Below are positions 1-9,327 of a stretch of DNA of 64,000 nucleotides, piece after piece. This DNA is from Candidatus Obscuribacter sp. (lineage in GTDB: Bacteria > Cyanobacteriota > Vampirovibrionia > Obscuribacterales > Obscuribacteraceae), in the NCBI GenBank assembly GCA_021772095.1, contig JADYXR010000147.1, positions 1 to 64,000 of the forward strand, in the 5' to 3' direction. Position numbers and translations under genes: made by a program. The notes under the pieces are model-generated. The model did not search any database and was not told the DNA's origin. It worked only from the letters and a program-made list of their open reading frames with translations. Position 1 is the first letter of the stretch, and each line of letters starts with the position of its first letter.

Positions 1-16
1 CGGTGCGACGCAAAAT

Positions 17-664
17 TCACATCCAGGTTGAAGTGTCGTAGTAATTCGGTTGCTTGCCTGGATACTGTTCTTTGAATTCGGTGTAGCGCTTGAGAAGCCG
101 CTCGTAGCGCAGATCCGAGGATGCAATGTGTTTATGCGGATAGTCGATCAGAAATCGCTCGACCTTCCAAATACTCTTCTTGGCAAAACGCCAATCGAAG
201 TCACCCATCTCGTTTAGATCTACAACTGCATAGCCGGTAATTCGCCCGGTGTAGTCAACATACGGATCGAAATAACTGAGCGCGAGATCGCGCGCTGTTC
301 TAAAAATCGGCTTGCGTCCGTGCAAACCGTCATCACGTGAACGCGCTACCGAACCCCAACCTTTAGCCGTCTTAAAAACATAAAGCACATGATCCAATTG
401 ATCGGTGGATTCGAAACTCAACAGCAGTGGTGGATATTTATGCTGCTCCAAAATCACGGCAGCGGAAAGCGCCGCTTCAAGACAATGCGCAGATTTTCGT
501 TTCACCACTTCTCTGAAAGAAACCAGTGTCTGTCCGCGCTTCTCGAAGTTGTAAGGCAGCGCGCGCAGCCAACCTTGCACCTGTCGTGGTGTTCGATAGG
601 TTTCGATGATCTGCCATTCGGCACTTGTGAATTGACTGCGATCCGGCTTCATAACAATCGCCAT
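17..664 (-). CDS. transglutaminase-like protein of unknown role
   Basis: The 215-residue protein has no signal peptide and no membrane segment. A Cys in the context KSAHCLEAAL (about residue 61) starts a hydrophobic helix, and a His in DHVLYVF lies about 30 residues further on. This is the spacing and order seen in small bacterial transglutaminase-like (Cys-His-Asp) folds; an Asp in the later YAVVDL strand could complete a triad. The C-terminus is aromatic and polar (YYDTSTWM). No partner gene is adjacent on the same strand. The fold assignment is inferred from motif order only, and the substrate is unknown. No clear ribosome binding site precedes the ATG, and the second Met at residue 5 is a possible start. 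Confidence 0.7.
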   Translation of the reverse strand: MAIVMKPDRSQFTSAEWQIIETYRTPRQVQGWLRALPYNFEKRGQTLVSFREVVKRKSAHCLEAALSAAVILEQHKYPPLLLSFESTDQLDHVLYVFKTAKGWGSVARSRDDGLHGRKPIFRTARDLALSYFDPYVDYTGRITGYAVVDLNEMGDFDWRFAKKSIWKVERFLIDYPHKHIASSDLRYERLLKRYTEFKEQYPGKQPNYYDTSTWM

Positions 665-1012
665 TCTATCAGCCGTTTTGTCTTGCGAACTTTTGATACA
701 CCATATCTGATGGCACTAAGTAATCGCAAAAAACGAAGTCATATGAAGCTTTCATAAATAGGCACCACTGCCATTTTGGTGCATTTCACGTGCTTACTTT
801 TAGATATGTTGCGCTTATCCAAGGTGAGTAGTATTTTATTCGCGCGCCCGTGCGTATCTCGGTTCTTATATGTAATGCCGAGCAGATCGAGTTGTTTCCA
901 CTCGACAACATCTATGCCATAATGCTCGAACTAACGCCGCACGCAGCCAGACTTGGCTACAAATTGCGGTCGCTAGAGGCAAGCGAATCACCCCTAAGCG
1001 GAATCTTTATCA
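665..1012. other. intergenic region between divergent genes
   Basis: This 348-base stretch separates the minus-strand transglutaminase-like gene from the plus-strand desaturase and should carry both promoters. Open frames here lack a ribosome binding site and recognisable protein content. No hairpin terminator or repeat stands out. Confidence 0.5.
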
Positions 1013-1924
1013 ATGGACTACACACTCTTCTGGTGCCTAACGTTTGTGTTCTATTGCTGGCACATCCTGGGGGTAACAGTTGGATTGCATCGACTGCTGT
1101 CACACCGAGCTTTCAAGTGCCACAAACTTGTCGAATATTTCTTCGTCTTCGGCGCATATTTAGCGTACGAAGGAGCACCGATCTGGTGGGCAACCATCCA
1201 TCGCACGCACCATCGATATGTTGATACTCCGCTCGATCCGCACTCACCGAGACAAGGAATTGCGCACGCATTTTTCTTCTATCGCGATTTTAAATATCCA
1301 GCGCATATGTCTCCGGAAAAACAATGTCCGGATTTGATGAAAGATCCGATTTATGTTTGGCTCGAGCAAGGTAAGGATTGGAAACTGGGTTATGCAAAAT
1401 GCGTAGCCATCAACCTCTTGTTCCGATCGATTTTGTTTTATTGCTTCGGATGGGAATGCATGCTCGCTAGTTTCCTCGGCGGATTTCTCGCCTGGAACGT
1501 GCCATTGATTCTCAACATCGTGTGCCACATTCCAAGCCTCGGCTACAAAAATTTCCACATCAAAGACGACAGCGTCAACAATCACTTGTTCGCATTCCTC
1601 GCGATGGGCGACGGCTGGCACAACAACCACCATGCGTTTCCTGGCTCCAGTCAAATGGGAGTCAAGAAGCACGAATTCGACATGTCATGGTTCGTGCTCA
1701 AGTGCCTTCAAAAAGTTGGTCTGGTGTATTACATCAACGAATCGATCAGCAACAAGGCAGAAGACCTGGCAATCGCGCAGGCTGACGTGACCAAAGGCGT
1801 TTCACCGGATGATGAATCACGAGAAGCGGCTTCCAGAGCTCATTCAGCAGCGCGTGCTCGAGTAAAACGACGCAAGTTGGCGGGTTCGGCAGCGGCATCA
1901 TCTTCGTCGAAGATGGAAGTTTAG
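1013..1924 (+). CDS. acyl-CoA/acyl-lipid desaturase, delta-9 type
   Basis: Membrane-bound di-iron fatty acid desaturase of about 303 residues that introduces a double bond into a saturated acyl chain. All three histidine boxes are visible: HRLLSHR near residue 26, HRTHHRYVD near residue 64 and GWHNNHH near residue 202. Their spacing matches the stearoyl-CoA/DesC class. Hydrophobic stretches lie at the N-terminus and between boxes two and three. The last 45 residues are a charged Ala/Arg/Ser-rich tail that is not part of the catalytic fold. The ATG is preceded by only a weak purine stretch (AGCGGAA). The gene appears to be monocistronic. Family assignment is secure; whether the substrate is acyl-CoA or an acyl lipid cannot be decided. 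Confidence 0.92.
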   Translation: MDYTLFWCLTFVFYCWHILGVTVGLHRLLSHRAFKCHKLVEYFFVFGAYLAYEGAPIWWATIHRTHHRYVDTPLDPHSPRQGIAHAFFFYRDFKYPAHMSPEKQCPDLMKDPIYVWLEQGKDWKLGYAKCVAINLLFRSILFYCFGWECMLASFLGGFLAWNVPLILNIVCHIPSLGYKNFHIKDDSVNNHLFAFLAMGDGWHNNHHAFPGSSQMGVKKHEFDMSWFVLKCLQKVGLVYYINESISNKAEDLAIAQADVTKGVSPDDESREAASRAHSAARARVKRRKLAGSAAASSSSKMEV

Positions 1925-2449
1925 GCTGAAGCGAAACTAGCCTGAAGCGCATGGCTCAAGCCCTCTGGTGCATGGGTGGTGCTAACTGTCCTGAGCTTCA
2001 AAACTGCTAATCATTGAGTACCCAGGTGCGGCAAGCGATCGATCGGCACGCGACCTATCTGCCACGAGATGCCTGCCGCGCGACCCAACGCCAAGCGTCC
2101 TCTGCTAAACGACCTCTTCCCAAAAGATCTATTTGCGAGAAAAGAGCCATCTATATCCATTAAATACAGAGAGCTACCAAAGCACGCCTGATTTTCAACC
2201 TTCCACTGACAACCAGACGAAAGATTTGCGTGACAGTTTTAGCTCGATATTTTGGAAATGCCGTAATCTCGTGGCTGGCTTGAGATTGCGAAACTCAAGC
2301 AAATTCAGCCTTCGTAGTCTCACCACAAAAATAACAGTTTCTTAGATAATATTTACCAATACCACTTGTCAACCATCTTGCGCCTTGCTTCCAACGCACA
2401 TACTATATGTACACTGGCATTTATCAGCCCCCAGCCGTGTGGTGATTTG
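1925..2449. other. 525-base intergenic region
   Basis: No convincing gene. Just after the desaturase stop there is a short imperfect direct repeat around GCTGAAGCG and CCTGAAGCG (about 1924-1950). A TTGCGC - 17 nt - TACTAT arrangement at 2378-2406 is a possible promoter for the caspase-like gene, but the match to consensus is modest. A TTG-initiated extension of the next gene to 2366 is possible but has no ribosome binding site. Confidence 0.4.
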
Positions 2450-5400
2450 ATGAAAATGGCGTTTCTTCCCCGAACGAAGCGGGGAGTCTCTTTTGTGTTG
2501 GCTATGACTTTTGCCTTATCATGCGTTTCTACGCCCGATGTAGACGCTCGCCAGGCGTATAGCTCCATTCAGGGCAACATCCGCGAAGAGGCCGAAATCG
2601 AGCCCTACGAGGGTGGGAAGAAGGTTGGACCAGTTCACGACTGGGAATTGCTCTGCAAAATAGAGGGCGACGAAACGCTCAAAGAGCTCGTCATCAAGAG
2701 CGCCGAAGAGGGCAGCCTCGACCACGTTTTCATTCTGGCTTGTATGAACTTGCACGGCAAAGGCATTGATAAAAACCAGATCGCCGCGTTTGAGTTGTTC
2801 AAAGCAGCAGCGAACAGAGGACATTCAAACTCTCAAAACAATCTTGGTTTCCTCTTCGAAGAAGGAGTCGGCAGCAAGAAAGACTTGAAGCAAGCATTGA
2901 CCTGGTACAAGAAAGCAGCCGACTACAACAACCCTAGCGCGTTGTGCAACCTCGGCAATATGTACGAACACGGCAGAGGCGTTCCAGCTAACGCAGACGA
3001 AGCGCTCAAGCTCTATCAGAAGTCTTCGGAACTCGGCAATAGAATCGCAAGACAAAACGTTTATGGCATCGAGTTCGAACGCGAAGGCAAGTACAAACTC
3101 AAAGGCATCGAAATCACGCAGGGTGCAGCTCCATCGGCTCAACAGCCTGCGAGTTCGCAACGAACGATGACCTACAATCCGGACAGCAGCTCATTTGCCC
3201 GCAAACAGACGACGGCTGTAGCGTTAAAGCCAGCGACTGCACCGGCAGCTGTTACGACGTTGAGCGCCGCAGTCAAGGCTCCGGAAGCAGCAACAACGAC
3301 GGCACCGCCGGTAGTGGCGAAGGTTGACCCAGCGAAAAATGTTTCAGCCAATGATTTGGTTTTGAACTCTTTGATTGCAAAATCGAAAGCGGCAGCAGCT
3401 GCTAAGGCTGCGCAACCAGCGGTCGCGAAAGATAAAAATGGAAAGCCTGCAACTGTGGCAGTTAAAGCTGCGGAGAAGGCTCCTGTAGTGGAAGCACCGG
3501 CGCCTGTAGTCGCTGAAGTCAAACCGGCAGAGTCAGGTCTCTCAGCAGGAACTCCAACGCTAACAGCCATTCTCAATCGATTGAGCAAAGGCACGAGCAT
3601 GGAGCAAACTTCTGCAACAGAACAAAAAGTTGCTGAAGCGGTGAAAGAACCGGCGAAAGAAGTTGTTGCCACATCAGCGCCGAAGGCAGCAGAACCGAAA
3701 GCTGAATCTAAAGTCGCACCAACTGTTGCCTCTGAAAAGGCAAGGAAGCAGGCGGACAAGGTTAAAGAGGATGCGGCAGAGAAGCTGATTGCTTCGATGA
3801 AGAAGTCGAAAGAAAAGCAAGAAAAGCACGAAAAGCAAATCGAAAAGAAAGCAGAGAAGAAAGCCGAGCCTGCGGAAAAACAAGTCGGCTTGCTGACTTC
3901 CAACGCATTGCTGTCTTCCAACAACAACGACAAGCCAGCTGTCGTTCCAACTAAGCAAGAAAAACCAGCAATCGCAAAAGCACCAGAGAAACCAGCTGCC
4001 GTCGCAATTGCGCCGAAAGTTGAAAAGCCAGTTGCTGCTGTGGAAACGAAACCTGTTGTCGCCGAAGTGAAAAAATCGGCGCTCGACACTCCGGTAGTCG
4101 CTCCGAAATCTCCAGTAAAAGTAGACACTAAGCCAATAACAGCCACGGCACAGGCATCCGCTAAACCAGCGGCTGCAACGACCGTCGTAGCAGCGAAGCC
4201 GCCTGCCACCACTAGTAGTGCGACGAAAAAATCTGATGTTCTCGTGGATAAAGGTGCTAACCGCCCAATTCGAGACAAATGGGCTCTGGTCATAGGTATC
4301 ACCGATTTCCAAGACCCTGACATTCCAGATCTGCAATTCTCAGCGAAAGACGCCACCGACTTCTACAACTACCTGGTCAATGAAGCCAACTTCCAACCGG
4401 ATCACGTGCGCCTGTTGCTCAATGAGCAAGCGACACAGCGCCGAGTACTTTCCGAGTTGGGCTCCAAATTTCTCGCTCGTGTCGTTAAGCCAGACGATTT
4501 AGTCGTTCTGTATTTCTCGACACACGGCAGCCCATCACAATTAGATCCTCGCGGTAAGAATTATCTCGTCGCCAACGATTCTGATTCCGACGACTTGTTC
4601 GCCACCGGCATCGAGATGCAAAAGTTGCTTGATTCAATTCAAGGTCGTGTTCTGACGGATCGCGTATTGCTCGTGATGGACGCCTGCCACAGCGGGTTCG
4701 CAGCGCCGGACGCCAAAGGCATGTCGCGTTTGGGCAACTTCAAAGCCGACGATTTGGTTCAGGGTTCAGGACAATTAGTTATCTGTTCGAGTCTTGCCGA
4801 CGAACGCGCATGGGAGTCAACCCGCTATCAAAACGGCGTGTTCACCCGCAAATTGCTCGATGGTCTGCGTTCAAAAGGAACTGCCACCACTCTCGTGGAC
4901 GCCTACAGCTTCGCACGTGATGCGGTCGGACATGAAATCAAAGAAGACCGTCCTGGCGCCAAGCAAACTCCGATATTGAAAGGAAAGTGGGACGGCAATG
5001 ATCTTGTTGTTGCCACTCCGGCCTATGCACCACAGATGATACCAAGCTCTGTATCTGCCAGCCTCGGCACTGATAGTCGCAACGCTCTGGTCGCTTCCGG
5101 TGTTCGCCCACAGAGCCAACCGCAAGCAAGTGACGACGATTCATACAGCAGCAAACCATCAAATGATGCTGCTCCACGAAGTGGTGTCATCTATCTCGAC
5201 TCCCAATTCTTCAGCGTCAAAGGCGATCCTCGCACACTCGCGAAAGAGCTCTACGACGCAATTAAGAACAATCCGAGCGATCCGGATCTCTACTTCATGA
5301 GAGCCAAAGCTTTGATTCAGCTTGAAGATTGGCACAGTGCCATCGCTTCTCTATCCGAAGCAATCCAGATGAGCCCTAACCGAGCCCAGTATTACCTCGG

Positions 5401-5512
5401 AAGAGCATACGTCAATTACCGCATGGGCAAGAAGGGAATAGCCCAGCAGGATCTGGAACAAGCAAAATTCTACGATCAGAAGATGTCGAACAACGTTCGT
5501 TTTCATATGTAG
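2450..5512 (+). CDS. exported Sel1 - caspase (C14) - TPR protein
   Basis: A 1020-residue multidomain protein. From the ATG at 2450 (GGTGA upstream) the N-terminus reads as a signal peptide ending near VDAR. Residues about 96-205 hold three Sel1-type helical repeats (GKGID..., GVGSKKD..., GRGVPAN...). Residues about 230-600 are a low-complexity Ala/Lys/Pro/Val linker with a highly charged Lys/Glu segment in the middle. A caspase-fold domain begins near residue 607 (KWALVIGI). It has the catalytic His692 in FSTHGS and Cys746 in MDACHSG, so the His-Cys dyad is intact. TPR-like repeats follow near the C-terminus (residues about 935-1015). This is the orthocaspase/metacaspase-like family; these usually cleave after basic residues, and the Lys-rich linker could be a self-cleavage region (inference). 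The first Met in this frame is at 2450; a TTG at 2366 would add 28 residues. Confidence 0.85.
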   Translation: MKMAFLPRTKRGVSFVLAMTFALSCVSTPDVDARQAYSSIQGNIREEAEIEPYEGGKKVGPVHDWELLCKIEGDETLKELVIKSAEEGSLDHVFILACMNLHGKGIDKNQIAAFELFKAAANRGHSNSQNNLGFLFEEGVGSKKDLKQALTWYKKAADYNNPSALCNLGNMYEHGRGVPANADEALKLYQKSSELGNRIARQNVYGIEFEREGKYKLKGIEITQGAAPSAQQPASSQRTMTYNPDSSSFARKQTTAVALKPATAPAAVTTLSAAVKAPEAATTTAPPVVAKVDPAKNVSANDLVLNSLIAKSKAAAAAKAAQPAVAKDKNGKPATVAVKAAEKAPVVEAPAPVVAEVKPAESGLSAGTPTLTAILNRLSKGTSMEQTSATEQKVAEAVKEPAKEVVATSAPKAAEPKAESKVAPTVASEKARKQADKVKEDAAEKLIASMKKSKEKQEKHEKQIEKKAEKKAEPAEKQVGLLTSNALLSSNNNDKPAVVPTKQEKPAIAKAPEKPAAVAIAPKVEKPVAAVETKPVVAEVKKSALDTPVVAPKSPVKVDTKPITATAQASAKPAAATTVVAAKPPATTSSATKKSDVLVDKGANRPIRDKWALVIGITDFQDPDIPDLQFSAKDATDFYNYLVNEANFQPDHVRLLLNEQATQRRVLSELGSKFLARVVKPDDLVVLYFSTHGSPSQLDPRGKNYLVANDSDSDDLFATGIEMQKLLDSIQGRVLTDRVLLVMDACHSGFAAPDAKGMSRLGNFKADDLVQGSGQLVICSSLADERAWESTRYQNGVFTRKLLDGLRSKGTATTLVDAYSFARDAVGHEIKEDRPGAKQTPILKGKWDGNDLVVATPAYAPQMIPSSVSASLGTDSRNALVASGVRPQSQPQASDDDSYSSKPSNDAAPRSGVIYLDSQFFSVKGDPRTLAKELYDAIKNNPSDPDLYFMRAKALIQLEDWHSAIASLSEAIQMSPNRAQYYLGRAYVNYRMGKKGIAQQDLEQAKFYDQKMSNNVRFHM

Positions 5513-5558
5513 GTCAGGCGAGCGGTTGCCCACCATTCGCGCCGCACCCCCACTGATT

Positions 5559-5585
5559 AGCGCCGCACCTCCGGCGCTTTCGCAC
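5559..5585 (+). terminator. GC-rich hairpin after caspase-like gene
   Basis: AGCGCCG at 5559-5565 pairs with CGGCGCT at 5572-5578, followed by a short T-containing tail (TTCGC). It lies 47 bases after the stop. The T-run is short, so intrinsic termination is only plausible. Confidence 0.4.
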
Positions 5586-5734
5586 TGCACATCACTGCAC
5601 GGCGACTCCTGGCGCGCTATAATCAATTTGACTGTCGGCTTAAAAGAAGTGGCAGTACGCTTTGCCCGATTTTGCACACCTGAGCTGAATCGTGGCATGC
5701 ACGACACAAGGCGCAAGAGATAGGAGCGGTAATC

Positions 5735-6853
5735 TTGAATACCGGGAAAAAACCCGACGGTCAACCTCCAACTTATGGCGAGCTTGTTCAGAAGCTTGAA
5801 GAAAAGAACCGCGAAGTCGAAGTTCTCAGCAAAGCCTACGACGACCTTCAGGTAAGAATGCAAGATGTGATCACCAACTTCCCGATGGGACTGATCGTCG
5901 TCGACAAAAGAAACAGAATCGAAGCAGTCAATCGACGCGCTCGCAGTATTTTTGAGTTTGAATCGGAAGAAGTGGCGCAGCAGCCAGTCGAGTTTATCTT
6001 TCCCGACACTCGCGAATTAACGCGCAGTTCGCAGCCTATTCGCGTGGCTGGAAGAAGAAAAAGCGGTGAGCTTTTCGCCACTGAGCTGGTCGTCAATTTG
6101 CTCCAACATCATGGTGAGGAGCGCTTTTTCGTAAACGTTCAAGACATCACCGAACGCCAGAGACTGGAACAATTACGCCGAGACCTGATCGCAATGGTGA
6201 GCCACGATATACGTGGTCCGCTGACGGCAGTTCGCGTGATACTGGATATGGTGGCTTCCGGAATGTATGGCGAAATCAATACACGTGGATTGAACATCAT
6301 CAAGAATGGTCACTCGTCCATCGACTATCTGATCTCTCTTGTGAAAAACCTCCTGGATGCCGACAAAACAGAAAGCGGAACGATTGAAATCACCCCGGCG
6401 GAGACGACAGTCGGTGCAATCGTCAACAAAGCAGTTATCACCGCCGATGGTGCTAAGGATCGGCCTACCATTGCTATCGAAACTGATATCACCAATGACG
6501 TGATAGTCGCTGATGAAGATCGGATCGTGCAAATTTTGATCAATTTGATCTCTAACGCCTTGAAATACTCACCGGACAATTCCGTAGTGCGCGTCGTGGC
6601 GGGCATTGACGGAGTGTTCGCGAAGTTCCAAATCATCGATTCCGGACCAGGCATTCCCAAAGAAATGCAACACCTGGTTTTTGAACGCTATCGTCAACTC
6701 GACCAACAAACAGCCGTCAAACGAAAAGGTTTCGGTTTGGGACTGGCAATCTGCAAAGCGCTCGTAGAAAAACACGGCGGTCGAATCTGGGTTGAGAGCC
6801 AGCCGGGACAGGGCAGCAATTTTTGTTTCACCATCCCGCTTTCGCCTGAATAA
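5735..6853 (+). CDS. PAS-domain sensor histidine kinase (soluble, orphan)
   Basis: A 372-residue protein with an N-terminal coiled coil (residues about 10-40), a PAS domain (about 42-150, ending in the VQDITERQRLEQ linker), HisKA (phospho-acceptor His in MVSHDIRGPL) and HATPase. The HATPase has an N box NLISNALKYSP, a G1 box DSGPGIPKE and a G2 box GFGLGLAICKALVEKHGG. There is no membrane segment, so it senses a cytoplasmic signal or partner. No response regulator is adjacent, so its partner is elsewhere. The start is TTG: AGGAG at 5722-5726 sits 8 bases upstream, which supports it over later codons. The Ser/Thr kinase gene begins 64 bases downstream, suggesting possible co-transcription and cross-talk. 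Confidence 0.9.
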   Translation: MNTGKKPDGQPPTYGELVQKLEEKNREVEVLSKAYDDLQVRMQDVITNFPMGLIVVDKRNRIEAVNRRARSIFEFESEEVAQQPVEFIFPDTRELTRSSQPIRVAGRRKSGELFATELVVNLLQHHGEERFFVNVQDITERQRLEQLRRDLIAMVSHDIRGPLTAVRVILDMVASGMYGEINTRGLNIIKNGHSSIDYLISLVKNLLDADKTESGTIEITPAETTVGAIVNKAVITADGAKDRPTIAIETDITNDVIVADEDRIVQILINLISNALKYSPDNSVVRVVAGIDGVFAKFQIIDSGPGIPKEMQHLVFERYRQLDQQTAVKRKGFGLGLAICKALVEKHGGRIWVESQPGQGSNFCFTIPLSPE

Positions 6854-6917
6854 AAGCGTCTTGCGCACATTGCTCTGAGCTGCACCACAATGTAATATGG
6901 TGGTGGAGATGATGGCT

Positions 6918-9080
6918 ATGACCGATACTCAACTTTGCCCAATTTGCAAAAGTCCCAGACGTAGCAACAGCTTCGGCAGCCTAACTCAGTGGATCGTCGC
7001 ATGCAACTGCGATCAACGCGAGCCCGATCTTCCTGACGAAGAAGAGATCTCGATCACTATCTGCCGAAGTTGCGGGAAGCGCGTGGGCGAAGGTCGCGCC
7101 GGTTCTTTTACCCAATTTATTTTCCGCTCGGATGTCTGCCGCTGCGCAGTGCCAAAAATTCTTCGTGACGCGATCGACGCCGCTCCGATTATCGAGAACA
7201 GCGAAACTGTCACCGACGACGCCGATGAGATCGCGCTACGTCTGGACCACAATAATTTCCCCACAGAACGATACAAGCCGCTTGCGGAGCTTGGCAGCGG
7301 CGCCGGCGGTTCCGTCTATCTCGCTCGCGATATGATGCTCAACAAGAAAGTGGCTGTCAAAATCTTGCATCTAATGGATAGCAAGTTGCTAGTTGCATTT
7401 CAAGACGAAGCGCGAGCCACAAGCAAACTCACACATCCTTCGATTGTCGGAGTTATTGACTTTGGACTCACTAAAACTGAGAAACCATATATGGTGCTCG
7501 ATTATTTTCAGGGAATGTCATTAAGTGACCTGCTGTTACGAGACGGCACACTCGACTGGCAGCTAGTTCAAGAGATTTTCGAACAAATTTGCGACGCCCT
7601 GGAGTACGCTCACAAAAATGGGGTTTATCACCGCGATATAAAACCAAGTAACATACTTCTGCGCACGCGAGAAAACGGCACCGTCGATGTTCAAATCATC
7701 GATTTTGGAATTGCAAAAATAGAAGGTTCGAGAAACAACGATCTCGATTCACAAAACACCATTGCTGTCGGCGCGCCTTTGTACATGGCTCCGGATGCGG
7801 CGATGGGAATTCCTTACGACAGACGGTCGGAAGTGTATTCACTCGGATGCGTGATGTTCGAGGCATTGACCGGGGCACCTCCATTTCGCGGTGAGACCGC
7901 GATACAAACCCTCTCGCTTCACGCTCATCAAAAACCTCCGCGCTTATCGGAAGTGTCGGCTAATCTTTCGTTTCCGCAAATAGTCGAAGAACTGGTCAGC
8001 AAGGCACTCTCCAAGAAACCGGATCACCGTTTTCAAAATATGTCTGAGATGCAACAGGCGATTCAAGAAATAGATCCGGCTTCTTTTCAATTTGCAGCAA
8101 TCGCGAATCGAAAAACACAGTCACCATATCTGGTATTACTGCGAAACGTGTCAATTGTCGCGCTGGTCTCTTTCGCTGGCTGGAACATCGCGAAGTTCAC
8201 TATTCTCGCGCCGCCGCCTCCTGTCAGCATGGTGGCAAAAGAGAAAGAGAAAGCCCAGCATAAAAAAGCAGAAGAGTTTCGCAAAAACAAAGAGGACATT
8301 GAGGTATTAAAGACCGACGACATTTTGGATAGACTCAACTTGACCGGAGGCAAGTGGAAACGAAAAGGCGGATTGCTCGAGGGTCATGAAGTAACCGACG
8401 CCGATATAAAAAACGTCAAGGATGCGGGCAGCGTCAAGACCTTCAAGGTTACCGTAGAATCGAAAGTAACAGGAGAAGGTTTGAAATATTTAGAGGGCGC
8501 GCCGTTAAAACACGTCTGGATTATGTCTCACTTGTTCGACGATCGCGGCGCCGCAGAATTGATGAAGTTTCCGACCATAGAACGATTATCGTTTCACTAC
8601 GACAACAAAATGACACCTGGCGCACTAGCGAAATTGGTCAGTAGTCTTCCGGAGTTAACCAACATTCATCTGCGCTTTATGAACTTGAAACCCGGTTATA
8701 TCAAGGCTCTGAAAAATTCGAAGAAGTTGAGTAGTGTTGACCTCGGTCACTCCGAACAGGTCACTGAAGAAGATTTAAATGAACTGACAAAGATCGAAAA
8801 ATTGGATTCGGTGACATTGACGGATACTGGAGTTGGCGATGAAGCGGTAACAATTCTCTCCAAAACACACTTGCGATTTTTCGACATCGGAGAATCTCAA
8901 GTTTCGGATGACGGATTGATGATGATTGCTGAGAAAATGCCGCAAGTCAAAACGATCAAACTTTCGGTCGGTGACGGAATAACTTCACTTGGCGTAAAGC
9001 GATTCAAGAAAGCCTGCCCTGACTGCAATGTGGTAGTTGGCGACGGTCTCAACCCGATTCAATTGCTCGACTACAATTAG
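6918..9080 (+). CDS. Ser/Thr protein kinase: 2 zinc ribbons, kinase, TM, LRR
   Basis: About 720 residues. The N-terminus carries two copies of a Cys module: CPIC...GSLTQW...CNC and CRSC...GSFTQF...CRC, each with CxxC plus a later CxC, as in a zinc ribbon. A Hanks-type kinase follows, with LGSGAGGSVYLA loop, VAVKIL lysine, HRDIKPSN catalytic loop (Asp about residue 240), DFG and a GAPLYMAPD activation segment. One TM segment (about residues 404-425) is followed by a charged stretch and a C-terminal region of degenerate leucine-rich repeats with LTNIHL/LSSVDLG/LDSVTLT strands. By topology the LRRs should lie outside the cytoplasm. A full-length paralogue lies at 28983-31217. The ATG at 6918 is preferred because GGAG lies 9 bases upstream; an ATG at 6897 would add seven residues. 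Confidence 0.88.
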   Translation: MTDTQLCPICKSPRRSNSFGSLTQWIVACNCDQREPDLPDEEEISITICRSCGKRVGEGRAGSFTQFIFRSDVCRCAVPKILRDAIDAAPIIENSETVTDDADEIALRLDHNNFPTERYKPLAELGSGAGGSVYLARDMMLNKKVAVKILHLMDSKLLVAFQDEARATSKLTHPSIVGVIDFGLTKTEKPYMVLDYFQGMSLSDLLLRDGTLDWQLVQEIFEQICDALEYAHKNGVYHRDIKPSNILLRTRENGTVDVQIIDFGIAKIEGSRNNDLDSQNTIAVGAPLYMAPDAAMGIPYDRRSEVYSLGCVMFEALTGAPPFRGETAIQTLSLHAHQKPPRLSEVSANLSFPQIVEELVSKALSKKPDHRFQNMSEMQQAIQEIDPASFQFAAIANRKTQSPYLVLLRNVSIVALVSFAGWNIAKFTILAPPPPVSMVAKEKEKAQHKKAEEFRKNKEDIEVLKTDDILDRLNLTGGKWKRKGGLLEGHEVTDADIKNVKDAGSVKTFKVTVESKVTGEGLKYLEGAPLKHVWIMSHLFDDRGAAELMKFPTIERLSFHYDNKMTPGALAKLVSSLPELTNIHLRFMNLKPGYIKALKNSKKLSSVDLGHSEQVTEEDLNELTKIEKLDSVTLTDTGVGDEAVTILSKTHLRFFDIGESQVSDDGLMMIAEKMPQVKTIKLSVGDGITSLGVKRFKKACPDCNVVVGDGLNPIQLLDYN

Positions 9081-9183
9081 CTCGTTTTCGGGAATGAAAC
9101 ATATTAATAAGATAAGAAGCCTGAGTTGTTTAGCTTTTTATCTGTCGGGAATTAAACAAGCACAGGCATTTTGTTAATCAACA

Positions 9184-9297
9184 ATGGGTTTGCAAACAGG
9201 AACTATGCGTAAAATGACTGTGGCACTACTGGCGGTGCTGGCGTTATTTCTGCTCAACATCAGCATGCGATTCGCGAAATCAGGCTCGCCCGAATAG
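9184..9297 (+). CDS. possible 37-residue single-pass membrane peptide
   Basis: An ATG at 9184 opens a 37-codon frame with the core TVALLAVLALFLLNISM, flanked by Arg/Lys on both sides: one clear TM helix. A second ATG at 9205 has AGGAA close upstream. It lies 31 bases before the next gene and could be its leader or a small membrane protein. There is no homology basis; support is only the hydrophobic pattern, start and spacing. Confidence 0.35.
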   Translation: MGLQTGTMRKMTVALLAVLALFLLNISMRFAKSGSPE

Positions 9298-9327
9298 CAA
9301 AATCTGCACTGATAAGACGGAGACAAA

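Noticed and set aside
1013-1924. Minus-strand and +2 frames inside the desaturase
   Set aside because: All three histidine boxes lie in the plus frame; the others carry no motif.
3172-4356. Long open frame antisense to the caspase-like gene linker
   Set aside because: It mirrors the Ala/Lys/Pro low-complexity linker of the sense gene; no ribosome binding site and no known motif.
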